From assembly GCA_949592205.1 (NCBI GenBank), contig CATIUR010000005.1:131335277-131399276 (forward strand): a stretch of 64,000 nt of DNA, written 5' to 3'. Shown piece by piece: positions 26,870 through 37,881 of the stretch (the stretch's first letter is position 1; the number at the start of each line of letters is the position of its first letter). Below the pieces are notes generated by a model that saw nothing but the letters and a program-made list of their open reading frames with translations, had not been told where the DNA came from and did not search any database. The position numbers and the translations under genes are program-made. Source of the stretch: Helichrysum umbraculigerum (taxonomy: Eukaryota; Streptophyta; Magnoliopsida; Asterales; Asteraceae).

Positions 26870-27170
26870 GGCTTAGTTGCTATTGTTGGTCGACGGAGGG
26901 TTCCTTGTACATATCGTTAATAGGAACCTTAGTCGTGTGAGAATAGCATTAAGCTATCGGTATCTTCTGTATAGGCCAATACATATGGTTAATAAGCGTT
27001 GCTTGGGGGCCACCGCGGCATGAGGATGCCTCAAGGACCATCGATCCTCTTTGATGCTATGTGTTTACGATGCTTTTGCTGTAAACATGGTTGTTATTTG
27101 TTTACGATGCTTTTGCTGTAAACAGGGTTGTTATTTGTTTACGATTATTTCCTGTAAACAGGGTTGTTAT
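26870..27170. repeat. Long stem-loop and triple GTTTAC/GTAAAC hairpin
   Basis: A nested stem (GCTTA/TAAGC, TGCTATT/AATAGCA, CGAC/GTCG, GGTTCC/GGAACC) closes over the loop containing ATATCGTTAATA (26871-26954). Downstream, three tandem hairpins of about 36 bp (27065-27165) have identical GTTTAC and GTAAAC arms. Confidence 0.8.
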
Positions 27171-27520
27171 GCTAAGTTGGGTTGTTGGTTATTTATTCAC
27201 TCACTTAGCTTTATGCTAATCCCACCACCCTACTTCTTGCAGGTTATGATTTGATATAAGGGGATGGGCAAGAAGCTTTGTTTGGGACGGAATGTTTGAC
27301 CAGGCGGTTACTCTAATATTTGTTTTGGGGATGAGTCCAAGTAGTGGTTTGAATTAAATAACACCCAAATCTGATATACTATGATTTTGAAAATAGTATG
27401 ACTTTGTTTACATAAAATGTATTGTAAATTGACAATGTATGTTTGGACTTGCGCTTCCGAGGTATTATATATATATATATATATATATATTTAAATGGTT
27501 CTAGATTATTGGGTGTTATA

Positions 27521-28318
27521 TTAGAAGTAATAGATTACCGGTTCACATAATTCTTGATAAAATTGGTATTAACTTACATAGTGTGTTGTTCCCGTTGTGT
27601 GATGGTGAGGTTGAAATGGTGGAGCATTGTTTTTGAAGTGCAATTATGTTAAAGTTATGGCTTAAGATTTTCAAGTGGTAGGGTTTGGGTAGGATGGATG
27701 TTGATAATGTTCAAGATCTTATTAAGCATCAAGGTAATGGTTCGTTTTATAAATCAAAGAAAAGAGCTTGGGAGTGTACTATTTGGACAACTTTATTTAT
27801 AATTTGGAATAATCGTAATAAGAAGATTTTCATAAATTTAAATGTGACTGACATTAATTTACTGCTCAAGATTAAAATTTGGTCTTATGGATGGCTTTCT
27901 GTTAGAGAAAAGCATTCTCCTGTTCATAGAATTAGTGGAAGAACTGATTGGAGATGTTTGATGCTTCTGTTCAGCTTGTGCATGCATTTCTGTTCATCAT
28001 GGGTCATGGTGTTTGGTACTTGAGTAGTTGAGCTTATGGTGGTCTACTCTTATTGTTGCTTTGTGTCTTAACAGGTGGGACTTGCTTGGGGTCCTATCTT
28101 TTTCGATGATCTAGTTCATTTTGTCTAGTTGTTGTTCTGTAGCGGTTTGGATCAGTTGTTATAATTTTGTTTTAGTGCAAGTGTTTTTGTTTTCTCTGCT
28201 TTAGTTGCTCCGAGTTACAGCTTGTAATTTCGATTGTTGTCTGTATTTGTACCGGATGATTGTATCTCTTGTTTTTGGTTATGGTATTTTATGGTCTATT
28301 TCTTCCAAAAAAAAAAAA
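27521..28318 (+). pseudogene. LINE 3' end, part 3 of 3, with poly(A)
   Basis: Continues zf-RVT with NRLPVHIILDKIGINLHS, LCDGEVEMVEHCF, a TGA stop, then KSKKRAWECTIWTTLFIIWN and NRNKKIFINLN. These are typical of the C-terminal domain of plant LINE ORF2. Coding ends about 28020-28023. A T-rich 3' UTR runs to a short A-run (28307-28318), which marks the LINE 3' end. Confidence 0.85.
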
Positions 28319-28407
28319 CAATAATGTGTAGTCAAAGTGTATTTCGGTTCATTGCATATTAAAATGACTCTATTACCTTGGACACATAAACAAAAATATT
28401 CGTCCTA

Positions 28408-29207
28408 TAATCGTGTACCATCCTAAATGGGCCTCACAAAACAAACAGGCGAAACTCATGCGCAGGACGGCCCAAAAGACAGGCATATCCAGGCGACAAA
28501 GCTTCGACAGGAAAGGCTCCACTACTGGAGACCTCAAACTATCGACAGTCCTGTATATATACAGGAAGGCCCACAAATCTAAAGCCCAGCAAAGGGTGCA
28601 AGCCCATCAAGATAGGGTTTATGTCCCCTGGCAAGGGACAACCTTATAACGGATCTCACCCACGTTAGCGGTGGTCTCCCCAGGAGCCGACAAGGGTTTT
28701 CTTCCTTGAATATCATTGGTCCACGTCATCATAGGGACCCCACGACCACGTGGTATCAATCGTAGCCATACGATTAAAACTACCACGATCATGAATCCAC
28801 CGTACGATGAACAGTATAACCAAGATCATGTGTCAGCCGTATGATTGGTACCCTCACGATCGTGAGTAAACCGTATGATGAATAGTATCATCGAGATCGC
28901 CGGTCAGCCGTACGATCAAGTACCATGAGATCACGACACGTGTCCAAACTTGCTGATCAAGGTGAAGGAAGGGTACTATAAATACAAACACTTGGGTAAT
29001 ATTCATGCCAACACCTCATAATATACCTTCACCACTATTCATCACCTACACTTATCATCCTTAGGAGATTACTGTTCATCTCCTATCACCGATTCATACC
29101 ACCCTTATTGTTGTTCAATACACTATAACGGGTCCTTACGCTAGTTGCGGAGAGTAACGAGTCGGCCCAATCCATCTCGCACTCAGGTATAAATTTATGC
29201 TTGATCA
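28408..29207 (+). repeat. 5' LTR of the Tat element
   Basis: Starts TAATCGTGTACC rather than the usual TG and ends GCTTGATCA. The start is fixed by the shared boundary with the 3' LTR and by the target duplication. Contains repeated CCGTACGAT-type motifs and a CTCACGATCGTGAG palindrome (28741-28930), an ACACGTGT box (28935) and a TATA box (TATAAATA, about 28977). Confidence 0.93.
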
Positions 29208-29230
29208 AATGGCGCCATCCGTTTGTTGAA
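29208..29230 (+). other. Probable primer-binding site
   Basis: TGGCGCCATCCG begins two bases after the LTR. TGGCGCC matches the first bases of the tRNA-Asp-type site often used by plant Ty3/gypsy elements, but the match does not extend further. The primer tRNA is uncertain. Confidence 0.5.
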
Positions 29231-29304
29231 ACCCTAACTCTTTTATTGAGCTAGCAAATAATTTCTAACTGATTTTCTAACTCCGACTCAGTAACTCAGA
29301 TATC

Positions 29305-31758
29305 ATGACATCCAACACCGGTCCGACTCCAATGGCCGGTGAAAACACGACGCAGTTCATGGCTGCACAAGTACCATTGTCAACCGCTGGAGAGATGGCT
29401 GCATGGAATCGGCGACAGGTGCTGGAAGAAACACTCCGCCATCTGGATTTCACCACTCCAGGGGGGCAGACATCGCAATCTCAGGGACCAACACCGGCAG
29501 GTGGGCAACAACCCCTACATGGCCTGGGCTCTCAGCCGTTCACACAGGCTCAATCAAGTGTTGGTCAACAACCTCCTCAACAGACATTCCAGCAGCTACT
29601 GATGCAAAATTTCCAACAGTTTCCACAGCAAAACATTCCACCACCATTCCAACAGGTACCATTCCAGCAAGTGCCCTTTCAGCAGGCGTCATTCCAGCAG
29701 GTGCCATTTCAGCAAATACCATTCCCACAAGTATCATTTCAGCAGGTACCATACCAACAGGCACCATTTCCACAACCATCTATACATAGCTACCAGCAAG
29801 CTTCATATCAGCAGGCGCCACCTCAACAGGTGCTATTTCAGAACACACCATTTCAGCAAGCACCTGCCCAAAATACACAGGGGTCATCTGTGCAGGAGAC
29901 TGCAAATGCTTTGGGCCAACTCCTGGCACAACTAATGCAACCAGCAGTAATACCACCCCCTCCACCACCATTGCCACCAATGCTAGCAAACCTCCTGGCA
30001 GTAATGCAGGGAAAAACACCGCAGCCGCAAAACGTAATCCCTGACTCAAATGCACAGTTTCACCCGGCTATCGCCAACGTTCCACTCCCCCTGGGAGTTA
30101 CAGTACCTGCTAATCTCGGAGTCTATGATGGAACTACAGACCCTGAAGACTTCATACAATCATTCCATCATGTGATTAAAACTCAGCACTGGGAGGATGC
30201 GGTAGCCTGTCAAATGTTCCCATCGGTCCTAAGATCGTATGCTAAGTCTTGGTTTTGGGATCTACCAGAAAAAAGCATCACTTGCTTCGATGATATAAGG
30301 AGAAAGTTTGTAAGCCATTTCCACCAAAAGAAGAAGAATGTAAGATCACATGTAGAGGCGCACATGATAAAACAACACCCTCATGAGTCATTGGAAGATT
30401 TCGTAGACAGATACACCGATGAGTGCCTAAAAATACCAGGACTGCCAGAAAGCCAGCAGGTATCAGGTTTTATATCATGCTCGGATGAAAGCAGATTTAA
30501 GGCACTGGTAAACAAATTCATCGGAGATACACCATCAACTTTTGCCATACAAGTATCTCAAACCAGGGACTATGCCAGGGCGATGGAAAAACGCAAGCTT
30601 AATCAGATGATCAGACAGGCCGCTAACAACTCGAAAAATGACCACAGGTCCCAACCTTACCAGGGAAAGGGTAAGGGATTACAGGGAGGAAAATTTGGAA
30701 AGGGAAATAGATTCCAGCCTTATAATAGGCATGCAGAAAAAGATACGTTTATTGCCTCCCTGTCAAAAACTCCACACGAAATACTGGCAACGGAACCTGT
30801 GGCCAAAGGGTTCAAAAAGCCAAATCCCATGAACTCTAAGGCAAAAGAGAATGGCAAGTATTGCAAATACCATAAAGAACCAGGCCATGACACTAACGAA
30901 TGCAGAGAGCTCAAGGCTCAAATCTACAAAGCAATCAAAGATGGCAAGTTGGAACACTTAGCCCAGGGTGCCAGGGATTTTCAACAGGGAGAAGCCAAAA
31001 AAGGTAAAGCTACAGCTGAATTACCTAAGCCTGATGCGGTAATACTCATGATCAGCCCCCTAGCCCCAAGACAGAAGCGAAAAATAGAACAGGTAGAATT
31101 ATGGGAGTTGCAAGAGATAGCATTTCCAGCCATACATCATGTAAACCCCCCAGCGGAACCACTGGTTATTACGGCAAGAATAGCCAATTTCCAAGTCAGC
31201 AGAGTTTATCTAGATAGTGGTAGTTATACGGAGATCATGTATGAGCATTGCTTCGAACAGTTACCAGAACATATCAAAAGTCGCAGGGAAGAATTCCTGC
31301 AACCTCTAGTAGGTTTCTCAGGAGAGACAAGTTGGCCGATAGGGAGGATTAAGCTTGAAGTTACATTGGGAGCTTACCCACGGTACAGAACAACCACGCT
31401 CGATTTCGTAATTGTTCGCTCCCCCTCTAAGTACAATGTTATACTGGGAAGAACAGCCATGCTCCAGTTTAGAGCAATCACTTCAACAGTCCACGGTATG
31501 ATACGTTTCCCAACGCCAGAAGGAGTGGCAACTGTTCACGTGGACAGGTTGCTGCAGGTTGAATGTTCTCAAGTAAACCATACACCTGAATCAGGAGGCA
31601 TACCTCAACCCGACAACGAACAGGAGAAAATTGTGATAAATCAGGAACACCCAGACCAGACGGTATGTATTGGCAAGAAACTCCCAACCCGGATAAAAAA
31701 AACAACTAAAGGCATTGTTAATAGAAAACCAGAACGTTTTTGCATTCCGGCCATCTGA
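29305..31758 (+). CDS. gag-pro: Gag and protease of the Tat element
   Basis: 817 codons. Residues about 90-190 are a Gln/Pro/Phe-rich repeat (FQQVPFQQ-like). Residues about 270-430 are the Gag core (AKSWFWDLPEKSITCFDDI, then HQKKKNVRSHVEAH). A zinc-knuckle-like CKYHKEPGHDTNEC lies near residue 520. Protease has VYLDSGSYTEIMY with the catalytic Asp near residue 636, and VILGRTAM. The protein makes and processes the virus-like particle. The ATG follows the PBS by about 90 bp and has no upstream rival. The frame runs out at 31758 because of a 1-base change in the A-run at 31695-31702; pol continues in the +1 frame. Confidence 0.92.
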   Translation: MTSNTGPTPMAGENTTQFMAAQVPLSTAGEMAAWNRRQVLEETLRHLDFTTPGGQTSQSQGPTPAGGQQPLHGLGSQPFTQAQSSVGQQPPQQTFQQLLMQNFQQFPQQNIPPPFQQVPFQQVPFQQASFQQVPFQQIPFPQVSFQQVPYQQAPFPQPSIHSYQQASYQQAPPQQVLFQNTPFQQAPAQNTQGSSVQETANALGQLLAQLMQPAVIPPPPPPLPPMLANLLAVMQGKTPQPQNVIPDSNAQFHPAIANVPLPLGVTVPANLGVYDGTTDPEDFIQSFHHVIKTQHWEDAVACQMFPSVLRSYAKSWFWDLPEKSITCFDDIRRKFVSHFHQKKKNVRSHVEAHMIKQHPHESLEDFVDRYTDECLKIPGLPESQQVSGFISCSDESRFKALVNKFIGDTPSTFAIQVSQTRDYARAMEKRKLNQMIRQAANNSKNDHRSQPYQGKGKGLQGGKFGKGNRFQPYNRHAEKDTFIASLSKTPHEILATEPVAKGFKKPNPMNSKAKENGKYCKYHKEPGHDTNECRELKAQIYKAIKDGKLEHLAQGARDFQQGEAKKGKATAELPKPDAVILMISPLAPRQKRKIEQVELWELQEIAFPAIHHVNPPAEPLVITARIANFQVSRVYLDSGSYTEIMYEHCFEQLPEHIKSRREEFLQPLVGFSGETSWPIGRIKLEVTLGAYPRYRTTTLDFVIVRSPSKYNVILGRTAMLQFRAITSTVHGMIRFPTPEGVATVHVDRLLQVECSQVNHTPESGGIPQPDNEQEKIVINQEHPDQTVCIGKKLPTRIKKTTKGIVNRKPERFCIPAI

Positions 31759-34700
31759 TATGACAGGGGTCCCACGAAGCATTGCTGAGCACTCCCTGAA
31801 TGTTAGACCAGGAGTGACTCCTTCCAGACAAAAGAAGCGTGGGATGGCACCAGAACGAAGCGCCTTCCTGCAAAAAGAGGTAGAAGACCTTGTAGGTGCA
31901 GGGATACTACGAGAAGTTAAGTACCAGACATGGGTGGCCAACCCCGTCATGGTAAAAAAGCCTAACGGTTCCTGGAGAATGTGTGTCGATTACTCAGACT
32001 TAAACAAAGCCTGCCCAAAGTACAATTACCCGCTGCCTGAGATTGACTGGAAAGTAGAGTCTTTAGCAAGTTATAGACTAAAATGTTTCTTGGACGCCTA
32101 TAAGGGCTATCACCAAATTCAAATGGCTGAACATGATGAAGACAAGACAGCGTTCCACACCAATCAGGGAATCTTTTGTTACAAAAAAATGCCCTTTGGG
32201 CTAAAGAATGCAGGTGCTACATACCAGAGGGTGATAGATTCCGCCTTCAGGGGTCAAATTGGTCGAAATGTGGAAGCATATGTGGATGACCTTGTCATTA
32301 AAAGTGCATCAGAAGCAAACATGTTGGAAGACATTTCAGAAACATTAACCACCCTTAGGGGCATCAACATGAAGCTAAATCCCAGCAAATGCAGTTTTGG
32401 AGTTGAAGAAGGAATGTTCCTGGGACATGTGATCACCACCGGCGGATTCAAGGCAAGCCCAGAAAAAGTCCAGGCGGTAACAGGCATGCCTTCCCCAAAA
32501 TCAAAACAGGAAGTTCAGAGTCTTTCAGGGAAATTGGCCGCCCTGACCAGGTTCCTGTCTAAAGCGGCAGAAAGATCCTTGCCCTTTTTCTCAACCTTAA
32601 AGGGTACAGCAAAGAAAGACTTTATGTGGACTGAACAGGCTGAACAAGCGTTTCAGGAGATGAAAGCCCTCATGGCAGAACTCCCGACACTAACTGCACC
32701 TATTCCAGGAGAAACACTAACCCTGTATTTGGCAGCCTCAAGCGGAGCGATAAGCTCGGTCCTGATAGCCGAAAGAAATAAGATTCAAATGCCTGTTTAC
32801 TTTGTTAGCAAAGCACTTCAACCGGCTGAATTAAATTATTCCCCAATAGAGAAGTTAGTCCTGGCTCTGGTACACACAGCCAGACGCCTGCGAAGGTATT
32901 TCCAGGCACACCCAATAGTAGTGCTAACCGACCAGCCAATCAAACAAGTACTGCTAAAACCAGAAAAATCGGGGAGGATGGCAAAATGGGCAATAGAGTT
33001 AGGCGAGCACGAAATTACCTTTTGCCCTAGGAGTGCGATGAAAGGGCAAATAATGGCTGACTTCCTGGCTGAGCTTCCAGGAGAGACAGAAGGCAAGAGC
33101 TCCCTGACCGTCAACAATAAGCCGGCGGAAATTTGGGAACTTTATACTGACGGTGCAGCTAGCTCTGGGGGGTCAGGAGCAGGGCTAATCCTTACAAGTC
33201 CAGCTGGCGAAGAACACACTTACGCTTTAAGGTTCGAATTCCCTGCAACGAACAATGAAGCAGAATATGAGGCACTAATCGCCGGACTAAAGATCGCTGA
33301 ACAGATGGACATCACGTCCATCCAGGTGTTTGTTGATTCGCAGCTAGTAGCCAACCAGGTAAACGGAAATTTCGAAGCTAAAGAATAGGCAATGAAAAAA
33401 TATTTGGAAGTTGTACAAGAAATCAAAGGCAAGTTCAGCTACTTTAAAATTGATCAAGTTCCAAGGAGTCAGAACAAGAAAGCCGACGTCTTAAGCAAAC
33501 TGGCAACTCTCACCTTTGCTCACTTAACCAAAGAAGTGTTGGTCGAGGTTCTAAAACAGAAGTCAATCAACAGCAGTTACGAAGTTAGCCCAGTCGAAGA
33601 AGATGAAGAGAAGTGGATGACTCCTATCAGGGACTACTTGCTCAATGGGACACTCCCTGCTGATAGGACTCAAGCTAGAAAAATCAGGATCAAGGCACCA
33701 ATGTATCTCATCGAGAAAAGTGAATTGCTCAGGAAATCTTTCTTGGGACCGAACCTCAGGTGTGCTGGTCCTAAGCAGGCGGATAATCTTATCAGAGAGG
33801 TTCATGAAGGTTCCTGTAGCCTTCACTCAGGCCCTCGTGCAATCACAGGAAAGATAATGCGCCAGTGGTATTTTTGGCCCACAATGCATCAGGACACCCT
33901 GGAGATAGTTCGAAAGTGTCAGTCCTGCCAAATTCATGCACCTATCTCCAGAACCTCAAAACACGATCTCATTCCTGTCACTTCTCCATGGCCTTTCTAC
34001 AAATGGGGGATCGATATTGTAGGACCTTTCCCACCTGCAGCTGGAGGAGTGAAATTCATTGTGGTAGCGATTGATTATTTCACTAAGTGGGTGGAAGCAA
34101 AGCCCGTGGCTCAAATCTCTGGTAAGAAAATGGTGAACTTTGTCTAGGAAAACATCGTGTGTCGGTTTGGAATCCCACATGAGATTGTAAGTGACAATGG
34201 AACACAATTCGCGGCTGACCCCTTCAAATCATGGTGTGAAGAACTCTCAATTAAGCAAACCTTTACTTCCGTAGCCCACCCCCAGGCTAACGGACAGGTG
34301 GAGGTAACCAATCGGGACATTGTTGCAGGGATCAAGGCTAGGTTGGGAAAGTCCAGGACTGGATGGGTCGAGGAACTCCCGAACGTCCTGTGGGCACATC
34401 GAACATTGCCAAAGAATGATAGCACCTGGGTTACCCCTTTCAGTTTAGTATATAGAACAGAGGCCGTAATCCCTGCAGAGATCAGTGTCCCCACAGAGAG
34501 GGTCCTAACATTTGAAGAAGACGCCAATGTGATATCCCTACAAGAAAACTTAAATCTAACAGAAGAAATCAGGGAAATGGCAGCTATCCGTCAAGAGGGA
34601 AACAAACAAAAAATGGCCAGGTACTACAACAGGAAGGTGCAAAGCAAGCAGTATAAAGTCGGGGACTATGTATGGAGAAAAAACGAAGCTTCCAGGGTCA

Positions 34701-34849
34701 AAGATACAGGAAAGCTCGGACAGAAATGGGAAGGACCCTACCAAGTAACATTTGCCCACGGCAATGGAGCTTATAGCCTATCTCAACTGGACGGTACTCC
34801 TGTTCCACGAACATGGCACGCAACAAACTTGAAAAAATGTTACGTCTGA
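31703..34849 (+). pseudogene. pol: Pol of the Tat element: RT, two RNase H domains, integrase
   Basis: Frame +1 relative to gag, joined at the A-run 31695-31702. RT: FLDAYKGYHQIQMAEHDEDK and the catalytic AYVDDLVIKS near 32276. RNase H: LTLYLAASSGAISSVLIAE. Second, archaeal-type RNase H: WELYTDGAASSGGSGAG and NNEAEYEALIAGLKIAEQ. Integrase: HEGSCSLHSG and CQSCQIH zinc ligands, WGIDIVGPF, VSDNGTQF, HPQANGQVEVTNRDI. In-frame TAG stops at 33386-33388 and 34145-34147 replace conserved codons. It ends with HATNLKKCYV at 34849. All catalytic residues remain, but the polyprotein cannot be made in one piece without readthrough. Confidence 0.93.
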
Positions 34850-35484
34850 ACAACTATCTGTAAGCCCAGGAGGGCTTGATCACCCCTCCTGATTGGCATG
34901 TTTTGTTGAATCACTTTTTTATCAATAAAACTAGGTTGTTCGTGCCAAATTAAAGTTATTTTACTTCATGTTTATGTTTATGCAACTATCACAAATGTGC
35001 CAGGGACATACCACCTTTGTACAAGGAATGTCATATGCACAAGGCCCTAATATTGGCCGGATTTGCACGATGCATCTCCACAATGCCTCACTCCCTGCAC
35101 ACAGGTGATACACTCACCATAAAAAAGCAGTCAGGAATGACGGTCCTGCCATAGTGGAAGGTGAATTCTAGCCCTATCCCTGGCAGAGGTTCACCTCAAC
35201 CAGTAGGTTGGCAAAGCGTTGAACCAGATCAGGGCAGAAAGGACACAGGCATTCGCCAGTAGGCTTGCTAGCTGAACCTCCCTGCACAGCCGGCAAACTA
35301 GAATTTGCCAGGTCATGACCACCCAACTTTCACTCATCACATCCAAACAGTATAAATATTCAAAACAAAACTTGCAAGTAAACACTTAACAACAAGCGTG
35401 CATACATTAAAAACAAAAATAATAATATACATGTCCAAGAAGCATCAGACGCTCATATACAATTTTGTCCGTAAGCAAAATAAA
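34850..35484 (+). mobile_element. Spacer between pol and the antisense gene
   Basis: Non-coding on both strands. Contains AATAAAA (about 34924) soon after the pol stop, a possible polyadenylation signal for sense transcripts, and short runs of CCTGCACA/GTGCAGG type. Confidence 0.6.
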
Positions 35485-37881
35485 CTAAGGCCTCATAGCC
35501 AAGATCGCATCGACAGGCATGTTAAGGTCTTCAACTAGCCTCTCTAGGAATGGAGAGGTGGACAAATTCTTCAAAGTTGTTTTAGCCTCCTCGAGCTTTG
35601 TTGAAATGGCAGGGTCAATCCTGCTAGCCAGGGCATTAGGCAATGGATTCAAAAACTGAGCAGCCACAGTAGCCATTTCATGTCAGCCTTGACTTCGAGA
35701 ACATTGCACTAACCTGCCAAAAGGATTTAGAATCCCAGGGCAGGTCATGGAAGTTATGATCAGATCAGGGAGACCGGCCTGCAACTTTTTCTTCTCCTCT
35801 GCTGCAGCATCCCTCTCGAAGATAGCTCGATCCCTCTCCTCGATCGTCCTGTCCTTAATAGCCAGGGCTTCATCCCTTTGCAGCATAGCAGCATTTAACT
35901 CCTCACCATTTCGCTGTAGGGAGGCCTCCATCTCGGCTGCTTTCTTGGCCTGCATAAGTGCAACGTTTTGGGTAATAAGTACTAAATAGACAAATGGGAA
36001 GAAAAAGGGAAAAAAGAGACATACCTGCTCTGCCACTTGAGTTTTCAAAGCTTCAATCTCCGAGTTTAATTGGTCAACTCTGGCAATATCGCCGGAATGA
36101 TCAGCCTTGAACTTCTCAAATTGCTCCCTCTCCCTAGCTGCCTTTGTCTGTTCACTCTTCAGGTCGATCCGCAGCTTCCTGGCGAGTACCTCCAAGCGGT
36201 CAGCAACCTTCAAGGTGTTAATGCTCCACATAAAATAATCAAAGGTGGCCTTGACTCCACGATTAATGCTTTGGCGAGCATTGAGAGATGCCATCCTCTT
36301 CCCAATTGCAGGAGGCATCGCATGCAGGACGTAATCCCTACAAGATTGGAGATCACGCCCTGGATTGTCAGACTGAAAGGACCACCTAGGAACAAAAGGA
36401 GGTAAGCCGGAAAGGTTGTCAGCAGGAGCACCACGGGCGCTGCCCAAAAAATCAACGGCATCATCATCCTGATTGACCTCCCTGTTAACAAAAGAAAGGC
36501 TGGTAGAGCTTCCTGAGTGACGCTTGGAGGAAGTGTCATCCTCCGTCCTGAACTGGATACGCCTTTTCTTATGCTGAACAGGGTTCGCATCTTCCTCCTC
36601 CTCCTCCTCCTCTGGAAACAAAAAGAATTCTCTTAATTTTTACGCACACTTAAAATTAAAAAAACTTGCAGCCGTTACATACCTGTAGCAGAGTCATGCA
36701 ACCCATGAAGATGGGAAACGTTGGCAACATCCTCGGAACTCCCAGCCTCGCTAGAAGAAACAGGGCAGCTATTATTCTTCTTCTTTTTTGGCCTGCCCCC
36801 TGGGGCAGTTTTCTTCTTCTTCCTTCCCACAAACACCCCTAAATCATCGACCATCTCGTAGTCGTCAGGGACATCAGACCCTGCGGGGATGCTCTGCTGG
36901 GGTGAACCGTCGGGGTTGGCGGGAATGTTACTAGCAGATGTGTGACCAATCTCAACTCCCGAAAGGTCGTCGGCAGATAGGTAGCTATTAAAATCCATCA
37001 CTGCAGGGGAGACAGAAAACATAAGAGCATGACATTAAACATTACGTCACCGCCTAAATATCACCACTTCCTACCTTTATTCTTGTACCGACATATGAGG
37101 ACACCGCCCTCCCTGTTCCAGTTCTCGCTCATACAAGCCATAGCCAGGACGGATTCCGGGTACGGTCTCATCACTACTCCACCCTGTCTAAGCAGGCGTA
37201 AGAATTCCATGTCAACTTCCGGATTCGAATCCAGAATCACAGGGTTCATATTTTTCACGGCGCGAATCTAGAAACCCGAACCTGTGGGTTTACCCACTGT
37301 AAAACCTTCCTCTTGTCTGATGGGATTATCTTGTCATCAACATAAAAAAAGCCCTCTTTCCAGCCCCTTAAACCATCAACCCTGGGACCACAAAAATTCG
37401 TGTTTTCCCCCCCACGTTTAGCTACTGAAAACCAACTCTCCGGAGAATTGGTTAGGGTGAACTGAGATGCAAAATACAACAAGGTAGGCTCCTTCCTGTG
37501 CAATCTACAATATATCTCGAACATAACAATCTTCTGGAGCCCTAAAGGATGAAGCTGGGAAAAACCGATCCCATAATACTCTAAGAAAGAAATCAAGAAA
37601 GAAGTAGGAGGAAGCCTGAAGTTGCTAATTGAGAACCAATCTGCGTATACGACTACCTTCCCAGCAGGTGGCAAATGAGCTCGCTGCGAAGGTGAAGGCG
37701 CGGTGGCCTCAAAAAGATCTATACAAGGGTACTTGGCGCTAAGACCTAGAATAGCATCTCTATCTACTACACTCTGGATACTATCTACGGTACCGCCGGA
37801 AAATTGGGCGGTTACCTTCGCCATCGGGCCGACCAGGGTAGAGGAAGGGTCGGAAGTGGTGGTAGACGGTGACGGTTCCAT
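35485..37881 (-). CDS. Antisense intron-containing gene of the Tat element
   Basis: Lies opposite to gag-pol. Proposed exons: 37881-37075, 37000-36683, 36611-36025, 35949-35714 and a doubtful last one near 35655-35485, all with GT/AG borders. The first exon carries PPTSFLISFLEYYGIGFSQL and LGLQKIVMFEIYCRLH, the hallmark of the plant 'putative gypsy-type transposon' family (PF04195-like). The middle has a basic KKKK-rich stretch suggesting nuclear entry. The third and fourth exons form a long Glu/Lys/Arg coiled coil (KAAREREQFEKFKADH, EERDRAIFERDAAAEEKKK). A 1-base frame break occurs near 37265. Function is unknown; comparable antisense genes are described in Grande and Retand elements. Confidence 0.7.

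Larger units (their letters stand above)
25216..27520. mobile_element. Solo LTR inserted in the LINE
   Basis: Begins TGTAACATCC and ends GGGTGTTATA, flanked by a perfect 5-bp duplication TTAGA (25211-25215 and 27521-27525). The ends are inverted (TGTAACA against TGTTATA, one change). No coding region. It shares ends and internal blocks with the LTR at 52104-54183 (for example TTAGTTGTAACA.GTTTGGTTAC, TATCGTTAA.AGGAA, CTTCTTGCAGGTTAT) and contains two hairpin regions described separately. Confidence 0.9.

Noticed and set aside
31695..31703. -1 programmed frameshift at AAAAAAC
   Set aside because: The heptamer is present, but the change from gag-pro to pol frame is +1, not -1.
36070..36405. 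Plus-strand frames at 35747-35989 and 36070-36405 within the Tat element
   Set aside because: Shadows of the antisense coiled-coil exons.
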